Positions 49,201 to 62,500 of a DNA stretch of 64,000 nucleotides are shown here, piece by piece. Every line of letters starts with the position of its first letter. The stretch's first letter is position 1. The notes under the pieces were generated by a model. The model saw only the letters and a list, made by a program, of their open reading frames with translations. It did no database searches and was not told the DNA's origin. The DNA lies in the NCBI GenBank assembly GCA_947044365.1, contig OX345641.1, forward strand, positions 533,960 to 597,959. Direction: 5' to 3'. Position numbers and translations under genes: made by a program. This DNA comes from Petrosia ficiformis. Its lineage: Eukaryota; Porifera; Demospongiae; Haplosclerida; Petrosiidae.

Positions 49201-52200
49201 CATTGCAGATCAGATCATGAAAGATCATCTTGATGATTCTAGTAAGTATGATACACACATATATATCAAAACAATGAGAATAATCATCATTAAGGTGGTG
49301 CTCTAGCAGATACGGGTTTCAATAATTAACAATACTTCCTGTTATTCATGATATTCATTACTTTACACATTTTCTGCCACAATATTTACCCTCGCCGCGT
49401 AGCGTAGGCGGAAGGGTACTGTAATCGTTTTGTCTGTGTGTCTGTGTGTCTGTGTGTGTGTGTGTTAGCAATTTTTCTGGAAAAATAAAAACATTGACAT
49501 TTCAAAAGAGGTACTGGTAGACTTCAAATTATACAAGGAAAAAAAATAACGTAGGAATTCTTCTTAAACCTTTCGGTTATAAAGTTATCACAATGTTTAT
49601 AACTCACGATTACTGTTTCCAGACTTGAGAAGACTCGTGGAGGCATCTGGACACATCAAAACATAACTACTCCTGTATCATGACTATCGCTAGCAAAGCA
49701 CTACATAAAAGCAAACAAAATTTGGGTAGTGGTTGCTACAACATCGAGTACTGGCTCCAAGCATTCTCCATTACTTTCAAACTCCGCCTATTTCAATTTC
49801 AAGTCATGTGCTGTGCACGTTACTCGAACGTCAGCAGTTTTGAGGACCTGTCTATGCTGTCTTTGTGGAATATTTCACAAGACGAATTGAGGATCTTTCT
49901 TTCTTCTTTCAGATAATACAGAGACTAAAATGTAAGACTTATAGTATAGACAAGGAAGAGACTAGTATAATTATACTAAGTAATAAGTAGTGACATGTTA
50001 GTTTATATAATTTATATATATATATATATTATATATATATATATCTATATCTATTATAATATTATTATAAAAACTAACATGCCAGTACGGTTTTATAACT
50101 TAATATGTTTTATACACAAACTAAACAATCTGAAGTAAACATTCTCATTATTATATGACCATACAAACGAGCAATGATAATTATAATCTTTTGGCATATT
50201 ATATTTCGAAATTATAGTTTGTATTACCTTGCCACGTAGGCGAGGGTCCCGTCCCGACGGTATTCATTTGAATATTGTTTTGTTTGCCATGCTTAACCAA
50301 GGGGGTTGAACTATCAGCAACCACAGAAATTTGATTTCTGTTAGTTATCACAGTTTATAATGAGCTAAAATGTATAGGTGTATTCAGGTACATATCGCTC
50401 TGTTCTAAGAATACAACGTATGGCCTTGATATTTCACTTGAAGGGAGCGAAGGAGTCTGCCCATCGTTTGTTTAATCTATTTTGTCGAGAGGTTGTCACA
50501 AAGAGTGCAAATTCCACTGTTTGTAGCAACGATTGTCACTACAGTGAAAATACAAAATTAAAATAGAAAATTGGCCTGAAAACTTTGTAGCCCTATTGAA
50601 GGTAAGCATTTATAAATTTTATATCTAGTTTCAGATGTATGTGATCTATCATGCTTGAGAAAATTGTACCTAAAAGTTCGATTTCCAGCTCTGTATAATT
50701 TTGTTTATAAATATTGGATAGCTGCTAAATTTTAGCTGAAAGAAACTCTTCCCAAGATCTGTTTAAAGGAATAGTTATCTTGTATCTAGCTGCAATACTT
50801 TTTTGTAAAATAATAGTAACTAAAAAAAGTTATGATTTATGAATATCATTACCGAGCTAGAGCACCACCTTAACTTGCGTGTATAATAATTAAATTGCCA
50901 AACCACAAAAATTTAGCCAGTTGACATATCACATGCGAATTACAGAAAGATGAATAGCTGTCTTGTAATTAAGGGTAGGTTATGTTTAATGATATTCATT
51001 GTCAAACCGCAAGAATGCACTTTGTGCAAACATAACTTTTTAGCGGCTATTATCAGAATTTTAGTGTCAGCTTTTCCATATTTACAAATATGATTAAACA
51101 TATGCAAAGTGACTAAATATAATTAACAAAGGGATTGACGGATGCTTTTATGCATATATGCATGTTTTAAAGACTTATGCAAGGTCAAAGATACCACGGT
51201 CCCTTGAAAATGTACAAAAAATATCGTATTTTGTTTTTTAATCAGTTAAAAAACAAATTCTTTCGTCAATCCCTCCAAACAGTGGTCCAGTACAACATTT
51301 TAAAATTTCAGAATCAGAACAGTGCTACAAATGGAGATTTCTGACGTCACAATTACCGCTAAATCACAAACCATATCTCGAATAACAGTGGAGCGCTAGG
51401 AGTGAATTTTGTTTTACAACTTTACTACAAACTAAGATATAGTTTAATAATAATTGGAAGAAGTATGTGTTGCATTTGACCTAAAAACAAAAAAAAGTTA
51501 TCATACTAATTAATATTCATAGTTTAGTATCCCGTAACCTTAAGTATATAATTATAAGTAAATATTTTAAATCTTTGTTGTATACTGAGGAATAGAGCTG
51601 CGTGTAGGTAAGTAAGTGCATGGTTTGTAAATTATAATGATGTGCAGTCAATTTCCTGGAGAAGTTAATTATTTGGATGTGTTTCCTGTGCCAGCAATTT
51701 TGAACTTTTCTGGATGTTTATAGTTTTTGTTTCAACCATCAACCATTGTGTCATACTGTGGGGAAGGGGCTTAGGTGTACTCAGTGAAGTAAAAGGTAAG
51801 TGCATAAAGAACAATTGCTTGAACTACTTACTGTCTATAGACTAGTAGGAAGAAAGCATTACTGCTGCAAAGGAAAGTTCAGAACATGGGAAAAAGTAGG
51901 TTTTTTAAATTTCAGAAAAATAAGACAAAAGTAATAATGAAGATGCAATCATAGGGGTACATTTTGTCGTCATAATTATGTCTGATGTCCATCAAATATT
52001 GTATATTCTATACTTATGTATAGTTATATCAATTCAGGTTACAACTATAATTATGCCTACATATTTTATTCACCTATATTTAGTCATTCAGTGTATATAA
52101 TGGATACCAATTTGATCATATCTTTGAGAAATGTTTTACAATAAAACTTTCCATTCATGGTTGTCCCTAGAGCATGTTATTTTTATGGCCCGTAGGGCCA

Positions 52201-55200
52201 TCTCTATGATTGCTTTCCCATGCATGGGTTTGAACTATATATATATATATTATAATTATACATATTTTCTTGTGTCCACTTGCGCGAGTATGCGTTGTGT
52301 ACGTAGTTAAGGAAGTGACAAAATTTCGGGGTCTTGGTCTGCCTGAAATATATTCCTAAAGTTCTGCAAGGTCCTTTGAAAGATAAGAAGAGTAGATAAT
52401 CAAAATAATAACTATAATAGGCTGTTGTGTTTCAGGCATGATAAAGTCAGCCATGATTACTGAATGCTGGACACCACAAAGCAATCATAGGGATACTTTT
52501 TTCTCTATATTATATCTTGTTTTCTCCATTTTTTTTTGTTTGTTTGCAGAGGGGGATTTTTCATTTTAGAATATTTTTTATTGCATTATAGTGTTCTTTT
52601 TCTGTACAAAAATGGGACAGTAGTTCAAACTGGAAATATTAGTGGATTGTAATTGTGACGTGGTATAATAAATGGGTGTGGTTGGTTGGAAATAGGTGGG
52701 GTGAATATCACTGCTAGATTTTATTTCTGGGGACAACCCTGAAAATACTGTTTTTAAAAGAAAACCTTTGTTCCTAGAGGTTTTGCAATTTGCATGACAG
52801 ACAAAAATAACCAATCACTTAATCATATGCTGTGCATCAGTAAAATTGTGTATATAAAGTCATCCTAAATATATATTGTATGATGGATAGACAAAATCAA
52901 TCACTCAACCCCTAGCACATGTACTGCACTGGGTAATCTGATTATCAGTACATTATTAAACATTATTCTAGTGAAACAGGTGTCTATGTATTGATGGTGT
53001 GTCTATATCTTAAATACAAACTCCTTATACTAGTATCCTAATAATTATATATGAGACTAGACGATCATCATGATCATTATCATATTTGTGTGTATCATAG
53101 AGATGTTCATTCTACAGATCATACAGTAAACACAATGACAACATTAAGAACAGCTACCAGTTTAGTAGATGATACACCTTTAACAGGTAATGAGTCAGCT
53201 CTCTTGTTATGATCATTACCTCTATGTACATCAAATAATTATAATATTTAATAGTATTTTAAATTTCATTGTAGGAAATGATCTTCTACCAGTATTAGAA
53301 TATGTTATTGGAGTTATTAAGTGGGATAGTCTGGGTAATGTACTAGGTATACCTGCTTTTGAGCTGCACTGTATTCAATTCGATTGTTATAATAACATTC
53401 ATACGATGGATAGGTTAGCTTATCGTAAGGTGATATTAAAATGGTTGTGTACAGGACTAGCATCTTGGTCCTCTCTTGTGGAAGCTCTAAAATGTCTCTC
53501 TGAGATGGTGATTGCAGAACAGATTAGCAAAGATCATCCTAATAATCCTAGTAAGTATGATACATATGTAATTATCAACAGTGACTCATGATTAACTATT
53601 AAGTACTGGTGAAATACCATAAATGTAGAAATATTGACAGTAGTAAATATTGACAGTTTGCTGTTCACAGAGTATTGACAAAATAAATTTTGATGATTAG
53701 CAATTAAATTTCACTATGTGGGCGTGACTGAACATGTGCGTTTTACTTGTAAACAGTAGACTGTTGTTCATGTTCCATTTTAATGTTATCACTGGAAGTA
53801 CTTAGTAGTGGAAACTTCTTGTTAGACACATTCCAAGGAAGATATTAGCTGGTTGCTCTATATTTCTCAGTAGGGAAATATTTAGAATGCGCGTACATAT
53901 TTGTGAGCTAATTGACGAATTTAAATTTGACAGTTTGAACTCAAAACCACCGAACTGCCAAATAACAACGCCACCAATATATCCACGTATATGATACAAG
54001 GTATTGTGTTGGCAAGCAGGAAGGTTACATTTAGTGTGTGTCTGAAATAGCAAGTGGCAGATTTTCATAAAGGTTAGGGGCCGGATTTCAGACCACATTT
54101 ACTCAAACATGCAATAACATCTCAGCTATGAGCTTCCTAGGTCCCCAGAAGTCACCTGTAGCAACAATATGTTTTTTGGGGGAGCCTACCCCCATACCAC
54201 CCAAGGAACAGTGTGTTTCACATGATCTTCTGTTTCCTGCCTGAAACAACAAACTCTATACAAAACCTTGAACTGTGGATATGCTACAAAGATGAAAGTA
54301 AATGTATCAGACTTTCAGCTCAATGTTACACAAAATAAGAATGGGAGTCAAACCATTGCAAAAGAAACAAAATAGAAAAAGTAGGAGTCCATAGGACTTC
54401 AAAGTGTACAAACAAACAAACACCATTCATTCAGAGTTGACTACATTACTCAATCAGTCAGTCCTCGGGATCATAATATGGTCACTGTATCGTATAGTGC
54501 AGGTTCCTGTACTTTGTTTTCAGATTCTGAAAAGCTCAATATGCAATGGAGACCCAAGAAGAACAGCTGGTTTTGTTCACTAGAAAATGCCTATTGAGTG
54601 AACCATCAAATAATTTAACTTAATATCACTTACTATATATCACTTAAATCAAATTGTTTGACATTAATTGAAACCTAGTTTTTGGGTTTGATATCTCTGA
54701 CAGATCAATATGTGAAATATCATGCCTGACCACATTACTTAGCTTCCATTATCCATTATCATATTTGTGTGTATCATACAGGTGTTCATTATACAGGTCA
54801 TACAGTGAACACAACGACAACATTAAGAACAGCTACCAGTTTAGTAGATGATACACCTTTAACAGGTAATGAGTCAGTTCTCTTGTTATGATTATTACCT
54901 CTATCTACATCAAATAATTATAATATTCATTATTATTATTAATTTCACTATAGTGAGTGATCTTGAACCAGTATTAGAATCTATTATTACAGTTACTGAC
55001 TGGTATACTCTGGGTCTTAAACTAGGTTTATCTGATCTTGAGTTGCAGACAATTGCACATAAAGAGACTGATCGAAAACGGGAGATGATAGTTAGTTGGT
55101 TGGAGACAAGATCAGGATCTTGGTCTTCTCTTGTGGAAGCTCTAAAGAGTCCCTTGATCAGTAGGATGGACATTGCACATCAGATCATGAAAGATCATCT

Positions 55201-58200
55201 TGATGATTCTAGTAAGTATGATATACACATATATATCAAAACAATGAGAATATTCATCATTAAGTATATAATTATAAGTAAATATTTTATGTCTTTGAGA
55301 GAGCTATGTGTAGGTAAGTAAGTACATGGCCATTCATGTTTCAGTAAATTATAATCATGAAGATAATTATGATGTGCAGTCAATTCCCAGAGAAGTTAAT
55401 TGTGTTTCCTGTGCCAGCAATTTTGAACTTTTTTGGATGTTTATCGTTTTTGTTTCACTCATTAAAATAGTTGTCTATGTATTGATGGTGTGTCTATATC
55501 TTAAATACAGGCTCCTTATACTAGTATCCTAATATTTATATATGAGACTAATAGACTAGACAATCATTATTCATTATCATATTTGTGTGTATCATAGAGG
55601 TGTTTATTCTACAGATCATACTGTGAACACAATGAAAACATTAAGAACAGCTACCAGTTTAGTAGACGAGACACATTTAACAGGTAATGAGTCAGTTCTC
55701 TTGTTATGATCATTACCTCTATCTACATCAAATAATTATAATATTCATTATTATTATTAATTTCACTATAGTGAGTGATCTTGTACCAATATTAGAAGCC
55801 ACTGTTGAAGTTAGGGACTGGTATATTCTGGGTCTCGCATTAGGTATATCTGGTTTTGTGCTGGAGAGAATTCAATATGAGGATTATAATAGAATTGATT
55901 GTAAACGTAAGATGTTATTAAAATGGTTGTATACAGGACTAGCATCTTGGTCCTCTCTTGTGGAAGCTCTAAAATGTCTCTCTGAGATGGTGATTGCAGA
56001 ACAGATTAGCAAAGATCATCCTAATAGTTCTAGTAAGTATGATACATATAATGTATGTATCAACAATGACTATTACATAATAGTGAAATACGTGTTGGGA
56101 AGCATGAAGTTTCACTTTTAGTGTGTCAGAAATAGCAAGTGGCAGGGTTTTTAAAAAGGGTTGTAGCGATTTCCCCTCCTAACTAGAGTTTCTCCCCCTG
56201 GATTTCAGACCACATTCACTTAACGTGCAACACAATCTCAGCTACAAGCTTTCTAGTGCCTCAGAAGCCAGTCACCTGTGAAACAATAAAACATTTCTTG
56301 GGAGAACCTACCCTATACCCCAAAGGAGCAGTGTGCTTATTATGATTTACTGTTTCGCCCTCAAACAAAAAAAAAAGTCTTGAACTGGGGTATGTTACAA
56401 AGATGCAAAAATATGTAACAGACCTTTAGCTCGAAAGTGTTTTTACATGTATGTTACAAAAAAGAAAAAATAAGATAACAATATGACAGTCAAACCAGGG
56501 ATATTCAATTGCAAAAGAAACAAAACAGAAGTAGCAGGTGTCTATGGAGCTTCAAAGTGTACAAACAAACAAACACCATTCATTCAAAGTCAACTACATT
56601 ACTCCATCATTCAGTCCTTTGGATCATAATATGGTCACTGTATCGTATAGTGCAGGTTCCTGTACTTTGTTTTCAGATTCTGAAAAGCTCAATATGCAAT
56701 GGAGACCCAAGAAGAACAGCTGGTTTTGTTCACTAGAAAATGCCTATTGAATGAACCATCAAATAATTTAACTTACTTTGTTGAATATCACTTAATTTAA
56801 ATCACTTTTTTCAATATTAGTTGAAACCTACTATACCGTGTACAATACCTCAATAGTGTAATCATCAGTGTAGGGATGTGTTATAAATCCTATGACTAAG
56901 AAACAAATGGTGGACTCTTCCTAACTAATAAAAGGAAGTCACAGGAACGTATTCATACATTCTTATACAACTAGTTTCAAACTTTCTGATGTGTTTAGAA
57001 GATATTGAAACTATTATACAGTTGACAAACAGATAGACAAAATCAATCACTTAACCCCTAGCACATGTACTGGACTGGACAATCTGATTATCAGTGCATT
57101 ATTAAAAATTATTCTAGTAAAACAGATGTCTATGTATTGATGGTGTGTCTATATCTTAAATACAGGCTCCTTATACTAATAATAATTATATATGAGTCTA
57201 ATAGACTAGACAATCATTATCCATTATATATTTGTGTGTATCATATAGGTGTTTATTCTACAGATCATATAGTGAACACAATGACAACATTAAGAACAGC
57301 TACCAGTTTAGTAGATGATACACCTTTAACAGGTAATGAGTCAATTCTTTTATTACCTCTATCAAAAAATTATAATATTCATTAATTTCATTATAGTAAG
57401 TGATCTTGAACTGGTATTTAGAGCCACTATTGAAGTTGTGGAGTGGTATAATCTGGGTCTTTCACTAGGCCTACCTTATTATCTCCTAGACACAATTAGC
57501 CACGATTATTTTACATCACAGAAATGTAAACATATGATGTTAACAAGCTGGTTGGAGACAGGATCAGGGTCTTGGTCTTCGCTTGTGGAAGCTCTAAGGA
57601 GTCCATTACTCAGCGAGATAGCAGTCGCAGAGAAGATTATGGAATATCTTATTAATTCTGGTAAATATGATACATACCTCAATGTTTGAATAATGAAGCC
57701 ATGATTAATTAATAAGTATAAGTAAATACTTTATATCTTTGTTGTATACTGAGTTTCTAATGGTGTGCAGGCAACTAAGTGTGGGCTATGTATGTTTCAT
57801 CCAATCATAAATTCATCGTTATAATTATAATATAAATTGAAAATATGATGTGCAGTCAATTTCCTCAAGAATTCAATCATATTTATTAATGAGCTGTTGC
57901 TAATAGGATTGCTCTTTTCTTTGCTGCAAATGTTTCCTGCAGCCTTTAGACAATGTACAATGCAACATAAAGAGTTTATAAGAAGGAGAGTAGTTCAAGA
58001 TTGACAGACCATACAATTGTGTGTATTTAAGGTGCTTGAGTATCCCTATGATTGCTTTGTGGTGTCTAACATTTAGTAATCATGGCTGACTCTGAAACAC
58101 TACATACTATTATACTGTAATTCGGGAAAATTTCGTACTATAAAAATTTTCGTATAACAGTATGCATACGAAATTTAAAAATTCGAAAATTAACAGGTAT

Positions 58201-59491
58201 TCGGAAATAAACGGTGGTCGTAGATAATAAAGTACGCACGTTCGAAAATTTATACATACGAAAAATAAAAATTCGAAATATTTTAGAGACGAAATATTCC
58301 CGATTTACGGTAGTTATTATTTACATGTTTGTTTCAACAAAAGTGTCCAAATCATCTTTTGTTCTCAAAGAATGAGTATATCATCTTTTACTGTGAGCAC
58401 GAGAATGAATCAAAATGTGATGACCATGCATCACCCCTAAATTGGTGAAAGAGTGGACATCATGCACCCTTGCTTTGTATGGTGTATTGTACATTAATTT
58501 ATAATACAAGTGCAATCATAATTATAAAAATAGGATGTCACATGTAACAATAATTATAAATTATTATCTATTCTATAGCATTAGAATCAGCAATGAAAGA
58601 AGGAGGTGGGAAACTGAATCCATGTACTATCACACTACATGGTCCACCTGGTGTCGGTAAAACCAGTTTGAAAAGAGTCATTTTAGGTCAATGCCCACTT
58701 CCAGAGGAGGAACAGAATTCTACTAATATTATGGAATACCCTGTCCGTGCCATATGTACCAATCGACTGGCAGCTACTGGTGGACAATTATTAAAGGAAG
58801 TTGATGAGGAGGAACTTATCAAGATGTTAGCAGAGACTGTGGAGAGTCTACGTCATCGAAAACCACATGAACATGATGACTCAACTCAGCACCATATAAC
58901 TGTGAGTGTTATATGTAATAAAATACTATGTATGTATGATTTTTTTTTTTGGAAAATTCTTTTAGCTGTTCCTAATTACATGGTATAAGTTTTTCACCCA
59001 TAAATACATTTTAGTGTGTTAGGATAAATGTTCGCTCTTCTGCATGTTTTTCTTTCTATGAAGGGGAAAAAGAGTGAGGCTTCAAGAGAAGCACAAATCA
59101 TATGATCTTGTGTTGAGTAGGTGTATTTGGCTTGAAGCTTCATTGCAAAAGCCCCCATGACCACACTCAAATGGGAATTTTTTCAAGGTAGTTGTTCATT
59201 TGCACTCATGTTGTGTTTCCTCCAGGCGTCTATTTATTTAAAGTAGGTGTTTGATTCAGGAAATACAGTATACATATTTGGGACTTTATTGGTCAAAAGC
59301 ATGCAGTGTCACAAACAGTATTTAACAATCTTTTATAAAATCTTGAAGTTAAATAATGGCCCATTCTTACTGGATTATAGAAGATCATACTCCCTTGAAA
59401 ACTTTGCCTACCATGTGCTCTCCTAATTAATCTTAGGTGGGCGTTTTTGATTAATAATAAATTATTGCAAGGCTATCACTATTACAGATGC

Positions 59492-59522
<31 letters not shown>

Positions 59523-62500
59523 TTGCATTATTATATTACATAGATGTGTATGAAAATATGTCAGTGAGTGTTTGTATCTTGTTTATACAGGAAACCACAC
59601 CCCAACCTACAACTCAGCCTGTACCCTCTCCTACACCTAATATATATCTGCCTATACCCCCTCTTACACCTAATACACCTCGGCTTATACCCCCTCTTAC
59701 ACCAAGTACTCCTAGCCCTATATCCCCTCCTACATCGGCCATAATTTTTCCTATACCTGGTACACCCCAGCCAAAGCTCCCTCTCACTCGTTCCAAAGCT
59801 GTAGAATCTATCAAAGAGCAGCTACCTAAAGTCAAGCCTTCTAATGAGCTATTTGATGATGATTGGATCCACTTGATTGATTCTGGAGGTCAGCCACAGT
59901 TTCTAGATGTGCTTCCTCTTCTGTATCGTAGTGAATCTCTTCACATAGTAGTAACACGACTTGATATAGGGCTTGATGATAAGCCAGAATTTCGTTACAC
60001 TGTTAAAGGTGAAAATATAGCACCTCCAGGTTATTTGAGACTTTCTAATCGAGAGATTATAGAAAGAGCTTGTCAGATTGCAGAAGCTCAGGCAACCACC
60101 AGAAATTTCGTCCCCAAGGTGATGATAGTTGGCACACGCAAAGATAAGCTGGGAATCAATGGTGAAGCAATACTTAAAGAGATCAACAAAGAGTTGACAA
60201 AGTTACATCAAAAGTATAATCGTGTCCTCATTCGTAAGTCAACAGATGAGGTAATATTTGCCATGAATGCTATGGCTCGAGATGGAGAGAAACGCCAACA
60301 ATACACTGAAGAGCTTCAGGAATGTATTCTGAAGGCAGCAGAGGAAACCGGAAATAAGATTGATGTACCTTTGAAGTGGCTTGCATTCCACCTTGATATA
60401 GAAAAGATAGGAGGTATTGTTCAAAAATCAGAATGCTACAAGACTGGAGAAATGTTTGGAATGGAAAGGAGTGATGTTGAGAAAGCTCTGATGTATTTCG
60501 ACAAAGTTGGCTTGCTTCTTTACCACCCAGATGATCTTCCTGACCTGGTATTCACTAAAATGGGTCCACTCATTGGTAGATTATCCAAGTTAATCACAGC
60601 CTCATTTATTATTCCAGGAAGATGTGTCACAGCAGGTTATGACAGATTGAGAGAGAAAGGATTGTTTAACGAGTCATTTTTGCGCACTGTCTTTGAAGAC
60701 CTTTCCAGCAGCGAAGAAGAATTTCATGATGATGATTTCCTGAAGCTAATGGAATGCCTCAAGATAGCCGTTCATGTAGACAATGAATACTTTCTTCCAA
60801 GTGCATTGCCACTCAACCCTCCTGTTGATGTTTCCCCATTTCCAATGAGTTGTGTTCCTCTTGTATACTCATGGGATAAACAGATTCTACCTCATGGTTT
60901 CTTTTTCACCTTCGTTGTGGAGTTGTTGCGACAACAGGAAGGTGGAAACAAGCTGTATTTTGAGTTACGAGATGGTGTCACCCAGTGTCGTGATGTGATA
61001 CAAGTAACAGCCAAGAAAATACCAGGTTTTATGAAACTAGTAAACAGAAAGAGATGGATAGAAATCTGTTATTCCTGCACCAATACAAAGTATTGCTCGA
61101 AGCTTCAAGAGATTACTAGCGATAGAATTCAAAGGGTAGTGAAGAGGTTTGAACACACATGTATAAAGCTTCCTGAAATTGGTTTTCGTTGTCGTCTCTG
61201 TGATACTGATGATCACTATTGTATCCTGTCAGAAGACCAAACAATGGTTCAGTGTCACCAAAATAATGGACCAGTAACACCTGACATGTCATGTTGGATT
61301 GATTCTACAGGTTTGTTAATCAGATTAGTAGTAAAATAAACAACTCTTCATTATATTGTGTAGATGTAGTATGATTATTTCATTATACATTGTGTAGTTA
61401 TAAGCAAAGATCACAAAAAGTGTGGGTGTTGCCACACTGCAGTATGATATTCAAACACTCCCCTTGCTATTTATGATTTTGACTGTTTTGTTGTTGCTCA
61501 AAATTTGGCTTTTGTATCTATGCAAGAGTAATTGTCAAGGTGTGTGGGTGTCAGATCTGATTATCAGTGCATCACTAAATTTCTGTTAAGGCAAAACAGG
61601 AGTCTATGTATTGATGGTCTGTCTGTATCTTACATACAGGCTCCTTATACTAGTATCCTAATATATACATGTACAAGTCTAATAGTCCATGTGGTTTCCA
61701 TTATATATTTGTATGTGTTATAGATGTGTTCATTCTACAGATCTTGCAGTGAACACAATTACAACATTGAGAACAGCTACCAGTTTAGTAGATCATACAC
61801 CTTTAACAGGTAATGAGTCAGTTCTCTCATTACCTCAAATAATTATAATATTCATTAGTATTATTAATTTAACTATAGTGAGTGATCTTGTACCAGTATT
61901 AAGAGCCACTGTTGAAGTTACTAACTGGCATAGTCTGGGTCTTGAACTAGGTTTACCTGTTCATGAACTGGACACAATTAGACGTGATGGTTATGATGAG
62001 ACTGATCGTAAAAATAAAATGACATTAAAATGGTTGGATACAGGAGTAGCATCTTGGTCCTGTCTTGTGGAAGCTTTAAAGAGTCCCTTAATTAACAAGA
62101 ATGGAGTTGCTCACCAGATTACTAAAGATCATCCTCGTACATGTAAGTATATAACATAATCATTAACAATTGGAATTGTACCTTATATAGCTATAACTTA
62201 TGTTTAAAAATACCTTGAATAGTAATACTACATGTATTAGATAGAAATATTACTCAATATACGTTAACTCTACTAACAGTCTCTTTTGTACTGCTGCTCT
62301 TCTATAATGAGTAGTAACAATATAGTCCATATATAGTAGCACTACAGTTTGTCTATAGTCTATATATAGTAACACTACAGTTTGTATACTACCTATATAT
62401 AGTCTATATATAGTAACACTCAGGGTTCGAATTGTAAAATGCCAACAATGTATACTCGAATAATAATTTTTGAGGCACGTGTTGGGTGTGGTCTAAAGTT

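Noticed and set aside
49680..49916. A transposase fragment in the TTAA element
   Set aside because: The 78-codon frame shows no DDE/DDD signature or zinc-binding motif; the element looks non-autonomous.
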